DNA of 22,622 nt from JBHELT01 sp046262935 (GTDB taxonomy: Bacteria; Actinomycetota; CADDZG01; JAHWKV01). Both the position numbers and the translations under genes were made by a program. Positions within the stretch are counted from its first letter, which is position 1, and every line of letters begins with the position of its first letter. Positions 14,856-22,289 of this stretch are shown here, in pieces. The stretch is from the NCBI GenBank assembly GCA_046262935.1, contig JBHELT010000038.1, positions 1-22,622 on the forward strand, read 5' to 3'. The notes below the pieces were generated by a model. It had not been told where the DNA came from and made no database searches. It worked only from the letters and a program-made list of their open reading frames with translations.

Positions 14856-14885
14856 ATTGTACAACCATGTACGGCTCAGTACAAT
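14856..14885 (-). promoter_or_regulatory. promoter and operator of second toxin-antitoxin operon
   Basis: Reading the minus strand, TTGTAC (14884-14879) and TACAAT (14861-14856) are separated by 17 bp, a near-ideal -35/-10 pair, and the ATG follows 7 nt later. The same bases form an inverted repeat, ATTGTAC and GTACAAT with 16 bp between arms. A third GTAC sits between them. The three GTAC cores start at 14859, 14869 and 14879, exactly one helical turn apart. A Phd-type repressor binding here would cover both promoter boxes. Confidence 0.6.
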
Positions 14886-14916
14886 CCGATCGACCTCTAG
14901 GACGCCGGGCCGTCCG

Positions 14917-14972
14917 AACCCGCAGGCCCGAACCCGCAGGCCCGAACCCGCGGGCCCGAACCCCAAGGCCCG
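14917..14972 (+). repeat. 14-bp tandem repeat, four copies
   Basis: Units start at 14917, 14931, 14945 and 14959. The first two are identical (aacccgcaggcccg); the third differs at one base and the fourth at two. It lies in the gap between the divergent Phd antitoxin gene and the R2lox-led operon. A GC hairpin (CGCCCC, loop AGC, GGGGCG) directly abuts it at 14971-14985. Confidence 0.95.
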
Positions 14973-15005
14973 CCCCAGCGGGGCGAGGGAGATTCCGTCA
15001 GAATC

Positions 15006-15020
15006 TTGACCGCAGGGTCA
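15006..15020 (+). promoter_or_regulatory. possible -35/operator upstream of R2lox-led operon
   Basis: TTGACC at 15006-15011 resembles a -35 box and overlaps an inverted repeat, TGACC-GCAG-GGTCA (15007-15020). The expected -10 position 17 bp on reads GATCGG, which is poor, so the promoter call is tentative. GGAG at 15041-15044 is the ribosome binding site for the ATG at 15051. Confidence 0.35.
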
Positions 15021-15050
15021 GTTTGAGCGATCGGTCGAACGGAGTGCCCA

Positions 15051-16118
15051 ATGAGTGACGCAACCGAAGCAGTAAAGCGCGTAGAAGAAGCTGATCTCGA
15101 CGGCTTGCAAGACATGCCGGTCGAAGACCTCTATGCCCACATCGATGAGCTCACCAAACAGCGCCCCGGCCCCCTCGATCTATATAGAAGGTGGGAGCAG
15201 CAACAATGGTCGGCAACGGCTCTCGACTTCACCGAAGACAAACAGCACTGGCAGATGCTCGACCCGTTCACGAAAGACAACCTTTCCCAGTTCTTCGCAG
15301 GATTCTTCGTCGGCGAGCAGATGGTTACCGACACCCTTTCTCCTTTGGTGATGGGGGCCCCGGATGAAGACAACAGGTTGTTTTTGTCAACTCAATTGGT
15401 AGACGAGGCTCGACATTCATTCTTCTTCGGTCGCTTCTTCACCGAGGTCCTGGAATTCGGCGACGGACTTCACAGCTGTCTCGCAGAAGCACGCAGGTGG
15501 ACCAACACGACTCCGTTCAAGCAGGTATTCGACATCGATCTTGTCAACGTCACAGATGCGGTCCGGCTCGACCCATCAAACCGAGCGAAGTGGATCGAAG
15601 CCTTGACGCTTTATCACATGATGGTCGAAGGGATCCTCGCGTTGGTCGGTCAACGTCAGTTGCTTCAGTTGCTTCGCGACTTCAACTTGCTGCCTGCATT
15701 CAGAGCTGGTTTCACCGCCGTCACTCGCGACGAGTCTCGGCACGTCAACTATGGGGTTTGGGCTTTGCAGAAAGGCGTCGAAGACGGGTTCGAGTCATCG
15801 ATCCGCACGAGCATCGATCGTTCACTCGCTCCTTGCCTTCGCGTCTACGCGAATCCTGAAAACAAGATCGTCATCCCGCGCGGGTTGCCGGATTCGTCGT
15901 ATGACCGTATGGATCCGCGTAAGCGCTGGAAGTTCGGGATCGAATCGTTAATCAAACGATTGAGGGTCGCCGGTGTCGATGGAACGTATCTGAAAGAGGT
16001 AGAAGAAAGGGGCTGGACCATAGTGCGCGAGTCGATCGCCGAGTACGAAAGCGTGTGGAAAGAAGAGCATCCTGTTCATCTCTGGGAACGCGGCGATCTG
16101 CCATCGGGGGTGGCTTGA
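15051..16118 (+). CDS. R2lox-like di-metal oxidase (ferritin / R2-like superfamily)
   Basis: 355 aa ferritin-like protein that automatic tools may call ribonucleotide reductase beta. All six metal ligands of the R2 family are present: Glu89 (VGEQMV), Glu119 and His122 (VDEARH), Glu193 (MMVEGILAL), and Glu228 and His231 (DESRH). Val92 and Tyr188 fall exactly where R2-like ligand-binding oxidases (Mtb Rv0233 Val71 and Tyr162) carry the Val-Tyr ether crosslink. This favours R2lox over a true RNR subunit, and no nrdA-like gene is nearby. R2lox proteins hold a Mn/Fe cluster and a fatty-acid-like ligand; their reaction is unknown. This one is about 40 residues longer than Rv0233, mostly at the C-terminus. 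It is first in a six-gene operon, overlapping the next ATG by one base (TGATG). Confidence 0.85.
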   Translation: MSDATEAVKRVEEADLDGLQDMPVEDLYAHIDELTKQRPGPLDLYRRWEQQQWSATALDFTEDKQHWQMLDPFTKDNLSQFFAGFFVGEQMVTDTLSPLVMGAPDEDNRLFLSTQLVDEARHSFFFGRFFTEVLEFGDGLHSCLAEARRWTNTTPFKQVFDIDLVNVTDAVRLDPSNRAKWIEALTLYHMMVEGILALVGQRQLLQLLRDFNLLPAFRAGFTAVTRDESRHVNYGVWALQKGVEDGFESSIRTSIDRSLAPCLRVYANPENKIVIPRGLPDSSYDRMDPRKRWKFGIESLIKRLRVAGVDGTYLKEVEERGWTIVRESIAEYESVWKEEHPVHLWERGDLPSGVA

Positions 16119-17314
16119 TGGATTTCTCGCTCAGCGAAGAACACAAAGAGATCGTCAAGTGGGCACACGAATTCGCTGAGAAAGAGATAAGGCCAGTCGC
16201 CGCCCATTACGACGAAACCGAAGACTTCCCCTGGCCCGTTCTGAAGAAGGCGGCAGAGGTCGGTCTTTACGGCTTCGACATCTACATGCAACAGCAGGCG
16301 GACCCAACCGGTTTGACGCTGACACTTATCACCGAAGAGATCTTCTGGGGTTGTGCTGGCATCGGACTGGCGCTGATGGGGACGGGGCTCCCGCTATCGG
16401 CCCTCGCTTCGGGCGGTACGCAAGAGCAGTTGTTGTATTGGGCGCCACGTATGTTCGGCACCGTCGAAGAACCCAAGGTTGCGGCATTCGGCGTGACCGA
16501 ACCGCAAGCTGGTTCCGACGTTTCGTCGCTCACAACTCGCGCGGTTCGCGACGGCGATGAGTGGGTCTTGAACGGACGGAAGGTGTTCATCACCAATGGT
16601 GGCATCGCCGATGTCCACATCATCGTAGCGACGGTCGACCCCGACCTTGGCCACCGCGGACAAGCCTCTTTCATCGTGACGGCCGATACTCCCGGGTTCA
16701 GTCAAGGCAAGAAGGAGAAGAAACTCGGCATCAGAGCGTCGCATACGGCCGAGTTGATCCTCGAAGATGTACGGATCCCGGTCGAGAACGTCGTCGGAGG
16801 GATCGACAAACTCGAAGGCAAACTCCAGAAGGTGCGCTCGGGCGAGCCCTCGGGCCGTAGCAGTTCGGCGCTTCGAACATTCGAACTCACCCGGCCCCTA
16901 GTCGCCATACAGGCCGTTGGCATCGCAAGGGCCGCATTGGAATTCGCGACGAAATATGCGAAAGAGCGCTCGCAGTTCGGACAACCGATCATTGGACATC
17001 AGGCCATCGCGCATCTGCTCGCGCAGATGGCTGTTGAAGTCGATGCAGCACGACTGCTTACTTACCGTGCATCGTGGATGGGAGCCGCCGGTGTCACATA
17101 CGAGAAGGCCGAAGGCTCGATGAGCAAGCTCAAGGCAAGCGAGACCGCGGTAAGCGTCACCGAGAAGGCGATCCAGATCCTTGGTGGTTACGGATATATC
17201 AAAGACTTCCCGGTTGAGAAGTGGTATCGCGATGCAAAGATATACACACTGTTCGAAGGTACCTCCGAGATCCAACGGATGGTTATCGCCCGCGCACTTA
17301 GTGCAACGGTATGA
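16118..17314 (+). CDS. acyl-CoA dehydrogenase (FadE type)
   Basis: 398 aa complete acyl-CoA dehydrogenase. FGVTEPQAGSDVSS (about 126-139) is the substrate/FAD block. RSQFGQPIIGHQAIAH lies in the C-terminal domain, and the catalytic Glu380 sits in FEGTSEIQR, the short/medium-chain position. Unlike the alpha/beta pair at 3505-5690, it appears to be a self-sufficient homotetramer. I chose ATG 16118 because it overlaps the R2lox stop by one base; the 21 residues of open frame upstream of it belong to the R2lox region. It probably oxidises an acyl-CoA in the same pathway as R2lox and the F420-type enzymes, with electrons going to electron-transfer flavoprotein encoded elsewhere. Confidence 0.95.
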   Translation: MDFSLSEEHKEIVKWAHEFAEKEIRPVAAHYDETEDFPWPVLKKAAEVGLYGFDIYMQQQADPTGLTLTLITEEIFWGCAGIGLALMGTGLPLSALASGGTQEQLLYWAPRMFGTVEEPKVAAFGVTEPQAGSDVSSLTTRAVRDGDEWVLNGRKVFITNGGIADVHIIVATVDPDLGHRGQASFIVTADTPGFSQGKKEKKLGIRASHTAELILEDVRIPVENVVGGIDKLEGKLQKVRSGEPSGRSSSALRTFELTRPLVAIQAVGIARAALEFATKYAKERSQFGQPIIGHQAIAHLLAQMAVEVDAARLLTYRASWMGAAGVTYEKAEGSMSKLKASETAVSVTEKAIQILGGYGYIKDFPVEKWYRDAKIYTLFEGTSEIQRMVIARALSATV

Positions 17315-18348
17315 GGCTCGCGCTCGGGGTTGGATACTTCGGTACAGGGGCTACACCGGAAGACACGATGGCTCTCACCCAAGAGGCAGACCGACTTGGC
17401 TATCACTCGGTATGGGTAGCCGAAGCTTACGGTTCCGATGTTGTTTCGGTCCTAAGTTGGATCGGGGCTACGACTAAGCAGATCGGCCTTGGCTCGGGGA
17501 TCATGCAGATGACTGCACGCGCTCCAAGCATGACAGCGATGACCGCAGCAACTATCGACCTTCTTTCGGGTGGACGGATGCTCCTCGGCCTAGGACTGTC
17601 TGGTCCCCAGGTTGTCGAAGGTTGGTACGGGACCGCCTATGACGCGCCGCTTCAAAGAACGCGTGAGTACATCGAGATCGTGCGCGAGATCATCCAACGC
17701 AAAGGACCTTTGAACTACGACGGCAAGGTCTACAAACTGCCGCTCCCCGATTCGCAAGGCAAGGCACTCAAACTGATCACCCATCCGGTGCGCGACAGCA
17801 TCCCCATCTATCTGGCGTCGATAGGCCCCAAGAACATCGAGCTCACCGGAGAGGTGGCCGATGGATGGCTTCCAGCCTTCTTCTCACCCGATTTCATGTC
17901 GCTGTTCTCGGAACATCTCGAAAAGGGTGCGGCGCAGGGGGGGCGGACGATCAACGATATCGACATCGCACCTAACGCGATGGTTTCGATCGGCGACGAT
18001 CTTGGCGATTGTTACGACTGGATCCGTCCCGTCTATGGTCTTTATCTCGGGGGGATGGGTTCGCGCAAAGACAATTTCTATGGCAAGTTGGCAACGCGCT
18101 ACGGTTACGAAAGTGACTACCACGAGATCCAGGATCGGTACCTCGCCGGTGACAAGTTCGGCGCGTACCAAGCGGTGCCAGAAGGGTTGATCGATGCGAC
18201 CGCCCTCGCCGGGCCCCCGGATCGAGTAGCAGAGCGCGTGAAGCGGTACGAAGCTGCGGGCGTTAGGACGTTGATCGTCAACCCGATGGCAGGGTCGCTG
18301 GAAGATCGGATTGATATCCTGCGCAAGATGAAAGAGATCGTGGCTTGA
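17311..18348 (+). CDS. LLM-class F420-dependent oxidoreductase 1 (Rv3520c-like)
   Basis: 345 aa luciferase-like TIM barrel. Characteristic stretches are MRLALGVGYFG at the N-terminus, YHSVWVAEAYGSD (first barrel turn), GLGSGIMQMTARAP, GRMLLGLGLSGPQVVEGWYG and IPIYLASIGPKNIELTGE. In actinobacteria this class normally uses coenzyme F420 rather than FMN, so hydride transfer to or from an organic substrate is expected. The length and pattern recall Rv3520c of M. tuberculosis (from memory). The start overlaps the upstream stop by 4 nt (ATGA) and the end overlaps the next LLM gene. It shares little with its neighbour beyond the fold, so the two probably act on different intermediates. Confidence 0.92.
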   Translation: MRLALGVGYFGTGATPEDTMALTQEADRLGYHSVWVAEAYGSDVVSVLSWIGATTKQIGLGSGIMQMTARAPSMTAMTAATIDLLSGGRMLLGLGLSGPQVVEGWYGTAYDAPLQRTREYIEIVREIIQRKGPLNYDGKVYKLPLPDSQGKALKLITHPVRDSIPIYLASIGPKNIELTGEVADGWLPAFFSPDFMSLFSEHLEKGAAQGGRTINDIDIAPNAMVSIGDDLGDCYDWIRPVYGLYLGGMGSRKDNFYGKLATRYGYESDYHEIQDRYLAGDKFGAYQAVPEGLIDATALAGPPDRVAERVKRYEAAGVRTLIVNPMAGSLEDRIDILRKMKEIVA

Positions 18349-19244
18349 TAAGGATCGGCGTGCAGTGGGCCCCCGCGCTCGAGGGGGCTGAACTGAAAGA
18401 GTTCGCGCGTGAACTCGAGGATCTCGGTTATTTCTCATTGGGATTCCCCGATCATTTCTTCATCGGTCATAAGGATCCGTTGCCGACATTGGAGCCTTTC
18501 TCGGCAATGGCGTTCGCCGCGGCTGTGACAACCAGGCTCCGATTGGTTTCGATCGTTGCGGCCAACGATTTTCGCAACCCTGCACTGTTCGCTCGTTCGA
18601 TAGCCAGCCTCGACATGTTGTCGGCAGGCCGGATCGAAGCTGGCATCGGGGCAGGTTGGTACGGTCCAGAGTTCGATGCGGTCGGCATCGTGTTCGACAA
18701 ACCATCGATCAGGATCGAAAGGCTCGAGGAAGCGATAGGTGTCGCCAAGGCCTATTGGACGAAGGACATCGTTGAGCACGCGGGGAAGTACTACAGCGTA
18801 AATGGCCTGCCCCGGGTTCTCGACGTCGTCCAACAGCCGCATCCTCCTTTGTTGATCGGCGCGGGCGGCGACAAGATGCTTGCCCTCGCCGGCCGCCATG
18901 CCGACGTTGTTGGCCTCACATCGAGCCTTCGTGATTTCGAGAACCGTGAGCGCATGCTCGATGAGATGCGTCCTTCTTCCATCGCCCGCAAGGTTGCTCT
19001 GGTCAGGAGTTCTGCGGTCGATGCTGGCCGCGATCTCGACCAGATCATCTTCCAAACCCAGATCAACTCCATCGACTTCGATCAAGAAGACCCTGGCCAT
19101 CTGTGGGCTTTGACGGGGGAACCATCGAAGATGATGGAAACCCTTGAAGAAAGAGCAGAGATGGGCATCACTTATTTCATGCTGCGGGAACGCCGGCGCG
19201 ATGTGCTTCGGGAATTCGGTGAGAAGGTTGTGAGCAAACTGTGA
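18345..19244 (+). CDS. LLM-class F420-dependent oxidoreductase 2
   Basis: 299 aa luciferase-like protein with a TTG start (TTGA overlap with the upstream stop). Its barrel motifs are IRIGVQWAP, LGYFSLGFPDHFF, LRLVSIVAANDFRNPALFAR, SAGRIEAGIGAGWYGPEF and LLIGAGGDKMLALAGRHADV. The GAGW-x-x-EF segment is typical of the F420-dependent glucose-6-phosphate dehydrogenase / methylene-H4MPT reductase-like subgroup, though the substrate is not predictable. Its end overlaps the hydrolase gene (GTGA). No better start is seen nearby, so translational coupling probably drives initiation. Confidence 0.9.
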   Translation: MIRIGVQWAPALEGAELKEFARELEDLGYFSLGFPDHFFIGHKDPLPTLEPFSAMAFAAAVTTRLRLVSIVAANDFRNPALFARSIASLDMLSAGRIEAGIGAGWYGPEFDAVGIVFDKPSIRIERLEEAIGVAKAYWTKDIVEHAGKYYSVNGLPRVLDVVQQPHPPLLIGAGGDKMLALAGRHADVVGLTSSLRDFENRERMLDEMRPSSIARKVALVRSSAVDAGRDLDQIIFQTQINSIDFDQEDPGHLWALTGEPSKMMETLEERAEMGITYFMLRERRRDVLREFGEKVVSKL

Positions 19245-20071
19245 GTTCGATGGCCGTCGATTCGGTCCCCGAACAGCGGGTTAAAAATGGTCCTGCCGAT
19301 ATCGCCTACTGGGTGCACGGCGATGGGGAACCTTTGGTGCTCATCACTGGTTTGGCCACTCCTGCAACCGCGTGGGGTCCCCTTCCCGCCATGCTTGCGT
19401 CGGGCGGCTATCGAGTTGTCGTGCTCGACAACCGAGACGCTGGGCGTTCGGGTCGCTGCCCGGAGGTGGAATACACCATGGCGGACATGGCATCAGATGT
19501 CATCGCGGTTCTCGATGCACTTGGGCTCGAGAGGGCCAATGTTCTAGGGATATCACTCGGCGGGATGATTGCTCAGGAGGTTGCCCTAAATCATCCGAGG
19601 CGCGTTAAGCGTTTGGTTCTGGTATCGACCGATCCCGGGGTTCCAGAGCGCGTCATCGATCAGTCATTCTGGGACGAGTTCACATCGTTTGCGCTGTTGC
19701 CTCCCGAAGAACGTATGCGCGCGCTTGTACGTTTGATGACAGCCCCCGGTTTCCTCGAAAAAGACGCCCGCGGCGCAGACCTCATGATCACCACCCGCCT
19801 GTCTAATGGTTTCGAACCTGACGCCTTCATGCGACAGATAACCGCGTCGATGAACTTCAGTTCGGCGCAAAGGCTTCCGCATCTCAAGATGCCAGTTATG
19901 GTCATCCACGGAACGCAAGACCGGATGATCCCGTTTCCCAACGGTCGCAAACTCGCCGATCTCATACCCGATTGTGAACTCGTAGAAGTTGAAACCTCTG
20001 GTCATCTCGTTCCAGCGGAGGCACCTCAGGAGTTCCTCGCAGCGCTCGCCCGATTCGTGCCGAGTTCATGA
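19241..20071 (+). CDS. alpha/beta hydrolase
   Basis: 276 aa. The nucleophile is Ser105 in GISLGG, with Asp227 (HGTQDRMIP) and His255 (TSGHLVP) completing the triad. The oxyanion region is LITGLATP near 34-41 and DNRDAGRS is near 63-70. It is likely an esterase, lactonase or C-C hydrolase acting in the pathway of its operon. It starts at GTG 19241 overlapping the LLM stop; ATG 19250, three codons in, is an alternative. It ends with an ATGA overlap onto the SDR gene. No signal peptide or membrane segment is present, so it acts in the cytoplasm. Confidence 0.92.
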   Translation: MSSMAVDSVPEQRVKNGPADIAYWVHGDGEPLVLITGLATPATAWGPLPAMLASGGYRVVVLDNRDAGRSGRCPEVEYTMADMASDVIAVLDALGLERANVLGISLGGMIAQEVALNHPRRVKRLVLVSTDPGVPERVIDQSFWDEFTSFALLPPEERMRALVRLMTAPGFLEKDARGADLMITTRLSNGFEPDAFMRQITASMNFSSAQRLPHLKMPVMVIHGTQDRMIPFPNGRKLADLIPDCELVEVETSGHLVPAEAPQEFLAALARFVPSS

Positions 20072-20913
20072 ACCTGCAAGGCAAGGTGGTTGCCATCACC
20101 GGAGCCGCTCAGGGGATTGGACGTGCGATGGCTCTAGAGTTCGCCAAACGTGGAGCGCACCTTAGTCTGAGCGATATCGATGGCTCACTTCTCGATGCCC
20201 TGAAGCAACAGGTCGAGGCTGCCGGTGCGAAAGCCATCGCCTCGGTCACCGATGTGACGAAAGAGGAGCAGATCGACGCCATGATCAAAGCGACCGTCGA
20301 TGAGTTGGGGAGCCTCGATGTTTTCGTGAGCAACGCGGGAGTTTCGGTAAGCGGAAGCGCGGAGGCGATGCCTCTGGAAGATTGGCATTGGATCATGGAC
20401 ATCAATGTGTGGTCGCACGTCTATGCGATTCGGGCGGCGCTGCCGTTGATGAAAGCTCAAGGCAGTGGTCATCTTGTCCATGTCTCTTCGGCAGCTGGGA
20501 TCATGGGGACCCCGGCACTCTCCGCTTATTGCATGACCAAGTTCGCGGTGTTCGGCCTCGCTGAGTCTCTTGCGATCTCGCTGCATGGAACCGGGATCGG
20601 CGTTTCGGTTGTTTGCCCATTGTGGGTGAATACCGACATCTCACTGCACGGGCGCACCACCATGGATCCGTCGCTCGGCCTCGATGTCGAAGCCTCGATG
20701 GAACTTGCACGCGAGATGCTGCGACAAGCTGGCATCCCACCCGAGAAAGTGGCGAGCGATGTCGCCGATGCGGTGCAGGCCGGTCGGTTCCTGGTGCTCC
20801 CGCATCCCGAGGTCCTTGGCTGGGCGCAGAAGAAGTGGGCAGACCCAGACACCTATATCGCCAAGGCCGCCGCGCGACAGGGGGCCCAGAAGCAGTTGTT
20901 CGGCGAGGCGTGA
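20068..20913 (+). CDS. SDR family oxidoreductase
   Basis: 281 aa classical SDR. The NAD(P) motif TGAAQGIG is at 11-18, with SDID after the second strand (35-38), which favours NAD over NADP. SNAG is at 88-91 and the catalytic Ser141-Tyr154-Lys158 are in place. It is distinct from the SDR at 2546, with no C-terminal extension of that type. As last gene of the R2lox-led operon it would oxidise a hydroxyl or reduce a ketone formed by the earlier enzymes. Its stop is one base from the end of the convergent DUF421 gene, leaving no room for a conventional separate terminator. Confidence 0.93.
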   Translation: MNLQGKVVAITGAAQGIGRAMALEFAKRGAHLSLSDIDGSLLDALKQQVEAAGAKAIASVTDVTKEEQIDAMIKATVDELGSLDVFVSNAGVSVSGSAEAMPLEDWHWIMDINVWSHVYAIRAALPLMKAQGSGHLVHVSSAAGIMGTPALSAYCMTKFAVFGLAESLAISLHGTGIGVSVVCPLWVNTDISLHGRTTMDPSLGLDVEASMELAREMLRQAGIPPEKVASDVADAVQAGRFLVLPHPEVLGWAQKKWADPDTYIAKAAARQGAQKQLFGEA

Positions 20914-20914
20914 A

Positions 20915-21490
20915 TCATCCCTGCGCGGCCAGAAGAGTGTCGAGTTTTTTGTTTATGTCCTCGAGGGTTTGCCTCTGACGTTCCGGCTTCAACTTGACCA
21001 CGAAGTTCCCCGAAGGCAAGAGTGTGCATGTTTCCACATCGCTGATACTGCTCGCGTTAGCTCTTTCAACCGCAACCAATAAGTCGTCGCGCGTCATCTG
21101 ATTGCGTCTCATCTCGTTCTCGTCGATCTCTCCGTTTTGAATCAGGTCGCTCGGCGAACCTAGGACGAAGTGACGGAACTGTTTAGACATGAACGTGAAA
21201 CGGCCGATCGTGTAATTCAGAACGAATAGAGTGATCGCTCCGGTGATCCCCCCGGTTACGGAGTTGTCTTTGCCGATGATCCCGTTCTGAACGGCGTTGG
21301 CCACAGCGAGGAGCACGACGAAGTCGAGCGGGGAGAGCTGGGCGAGCTCCCGCTTTCCGCTGATGCGAAGCGCTGTAACGAGAAAGATGTAGATGGTGCC
21401 GGCTCGAAGGACCTTTTCGAGGATGGTTGGGACGAAACCTTCGCCGAGTCTGAAGATGCTCGGCAGATCGATATGGAAGAGTGTGTGCAT
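20915..21490 (-). CDS. YetF/DUF421-family membrane protein
   Basis: 191 aa. Three hydrophobic segments are near residues 24-43, 55-72 and 78-96, and the family signature GKRELAQLSPLDFVVLLAVANAV spans the first loop and the second helix. A soluble cytoplasmic domain follows (DLIQNGEIDENEMRRNQMTRDDLL), ending in a short charged helix. YetF-type proteins are inner-membrane proteins of poorly known function, in spore formers linked to germination. AGGAGG lies about 6 nt before the ATG. It is transcribed alone, toward the R2lox-led operon and away from the tRNA gene. Confidence 0.9.
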   Translation of the reverse strand: MHTLFHIDLPSIFRLGEGFVPTILEKVLRAGTIYIFLVTALRISGKRELAQLSPLDFVVLLAVANAVQNGIIGKDNSVTGGITGAITLFVLNYTIGRFTFMSKQFRHFVLGSPSDLIQNGEIDENEMRRNQMTRDDLLVAVERANASSISDVETCTLLPSGNFVVKLKPERQRQTLEDINKKLDTLLAAQG

Positions 21491-21530
21491 GATCGCCTCC
21501 TGTTAGGTAGTGGCAGGATAACGACGAGCG

Positions 21531-21549
21531 TCATCCGCTACCCGGATGA
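21531..21549. promoter_or_regulatory. 7-bp inverted repeat in the divergent DUF421 / tRNA gap
   Basis: TCATCCG and CGGATGA flank a 5-nt loop (CTACC). There is no T-run, and both neighbours are transcribed away from it, so a terminator is unlikely. A regulator site or a 5' leader hairpin of the DUF421 mRNA is possible. Confidence 0.3.
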
Positions 21550-21590
21550 GCAGAGGGAATAGGCTTCGTCGTTGCAAGGTCGGGCGCGGA

Positions 21591-21596
21591 TATCAT
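21591..21596 (+). promoter_or_regulatory. -10 box of the tRNA gene
   Basis: TATCAT lies 8 nt before the first base of the tRNA acceptor stem, so transcription would begin at about the mature 5' end. A TTGCAA at 21572-21577 is only 13 bp upstream, too close for a standard -35 box. Confidence 0.45.
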
Positions 21597-21604
21597 CTCG
21601 TGCG

Positions 21605-21677
21605 GGGCCTGTAGCTCAGCGGTTAGAGCAGTGGACTCATAATCCATTGGTCGCAGGTTCGAATCCTGCCGGGCCCA
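21605..21677 (+). tRNA. tRNA with CAU anticodon (tRNA-Ile2 or elongator tRNA-Met)
   Basis: A 73-nt cloverleaf folds cleanly. The acceptor stem is GGGCCTG/CGGGCCC with one G-U pair, the D stem is GCTC/GAGC, the anticodon stem is GTGGA/TCCAT with loop CTCATAA (anticodon 21638-21640), and the T stem is GCAGG/CCTGC with TTCGAAT. The discriminator is A and CCA is not encoded (CTA follows). The initiator tRNA is excluded because base pair 1-72 is a normal G-C and the three G-C pairs of the initiator anticodon stem are absent. The short D loop (AGCGGTTA) resembles tRNA-Ile2, whose C34 is modified to lysidine, more than elongator Met, but the choice is not certain. Confidence 0.95.
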
Positions 21678-21943
21678 CTATGCGCTGAAAATCACACACT
21701 GTCGGGTTCACCACGGTTTTACTCACAAAGATTCGTAATCCGTGCCTGGGAGAACCTTTTCCCGGATCGGGAGTGAACTTCCGTCATCATCCGTCTTTCC
21801 CTTGAGAACCATCCTTTCCGCGGCCCAACCGGTTCCATTGTCTTCGTCACTCTGGTGGTAAGTCTCTGGTCCCTCACATCGGGATGCCCGCTTCTTTGGA
21901 CAGAAAAACGTGATCGGAGACGCTGTAGAAATTTTGGTAGTGG
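21678..21943. other. gene-free stretch downstream of the tRNA
   Basis: No reading frame with a plausible start and composition is seen on either strand. There is no clear terminator hairpin with a T-run after the tRNA, and no copy of the tRNA 3' end that would mark an integration site within this window. Confidence 0.5.
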
Positions 21944-22282
21944 TCAGTTTGATGCGTAAAGCCAGACGAGGGCCACTGCGTTGGCCACCGAAGTAAGCCC
22001 GGGGCCGATGGTCTTGAGGCGGTCATGGATGATCGCGCCGACGACTGAGTCGGCAGCTTGAACGATCACCATCGTCAGGGCGATCGCCTCGAGGTATGCG
22101 TTGGAACTTGCGAAAAGCGCCACTGTGGCGGCCGTAGCTAGAGCGATGCTGCGAGCGGCCGCGTACATCGGGCTGGCAGAGGCGGAGGTGTCGGATCCGA
22201 TCAGCGAAGCTAACGAGTATCCAAGACTCACGAAGGCGCTAACCGCGGTGACGGCAGCACACACCCAGAACGCGGTAGGCAT
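21944..22282 (-). CDS. small integral membrane protein of unknown family
   Basis: 112 aa from ATG 22282; a TTG two codons upstream is also open. About four hydrophobic segments are visible: near residues 4-28 (FWVCAAVTAVSAFVSLGYSL), 41-61 (AARSIALATAATVALFA), 64-84 (YLEAIALTMVIVQAADSVVG) and 95-110. A short basic loop (HDRLKTIGP) lies between the last two. I do not recognise the family. ATG 22282 is preferred because TAATAT lies exactly 7 nt upstream, a leaderless arrangement. It stands alone between the tRNA region and a degraded toxin-like fragment, so its role cannot be inferred from neighbours. Confidence 0.6.
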   Translation of the reverse strand: MPTAFWVCAAVTAVSAFVSLGYSLASLIGSDTSASASPMYAAARSIALATAATVALFASSNAYLEAIALTMVIVQAADSVVGAIIHDRLKTIGPGLTSVANAVALVWLYASN

Positions 22283-22289
22283 GCGCAAA

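Noticed and set aside
14971..14985. Rho-independent terminator
   Set aside because: The GC stem has no following T-run and lies between two divergently transcribed genes, where no transcript should end.
15051..16118. Class I ribonucleotide reductase beta subunit
   Set aside because: The metal ligands alone would fit, but Val92 and Tyr188 match the R2lox crosslink pair, there is no alpha-subunit gene nearby, and the operon is catabolic in character.
21605..21677. Initiator tRNA-fMet
   Set aside because: Base 1 pairs normally with base 72, and the three consecutive G-C pairs of the initiator anticodon stem are absent.
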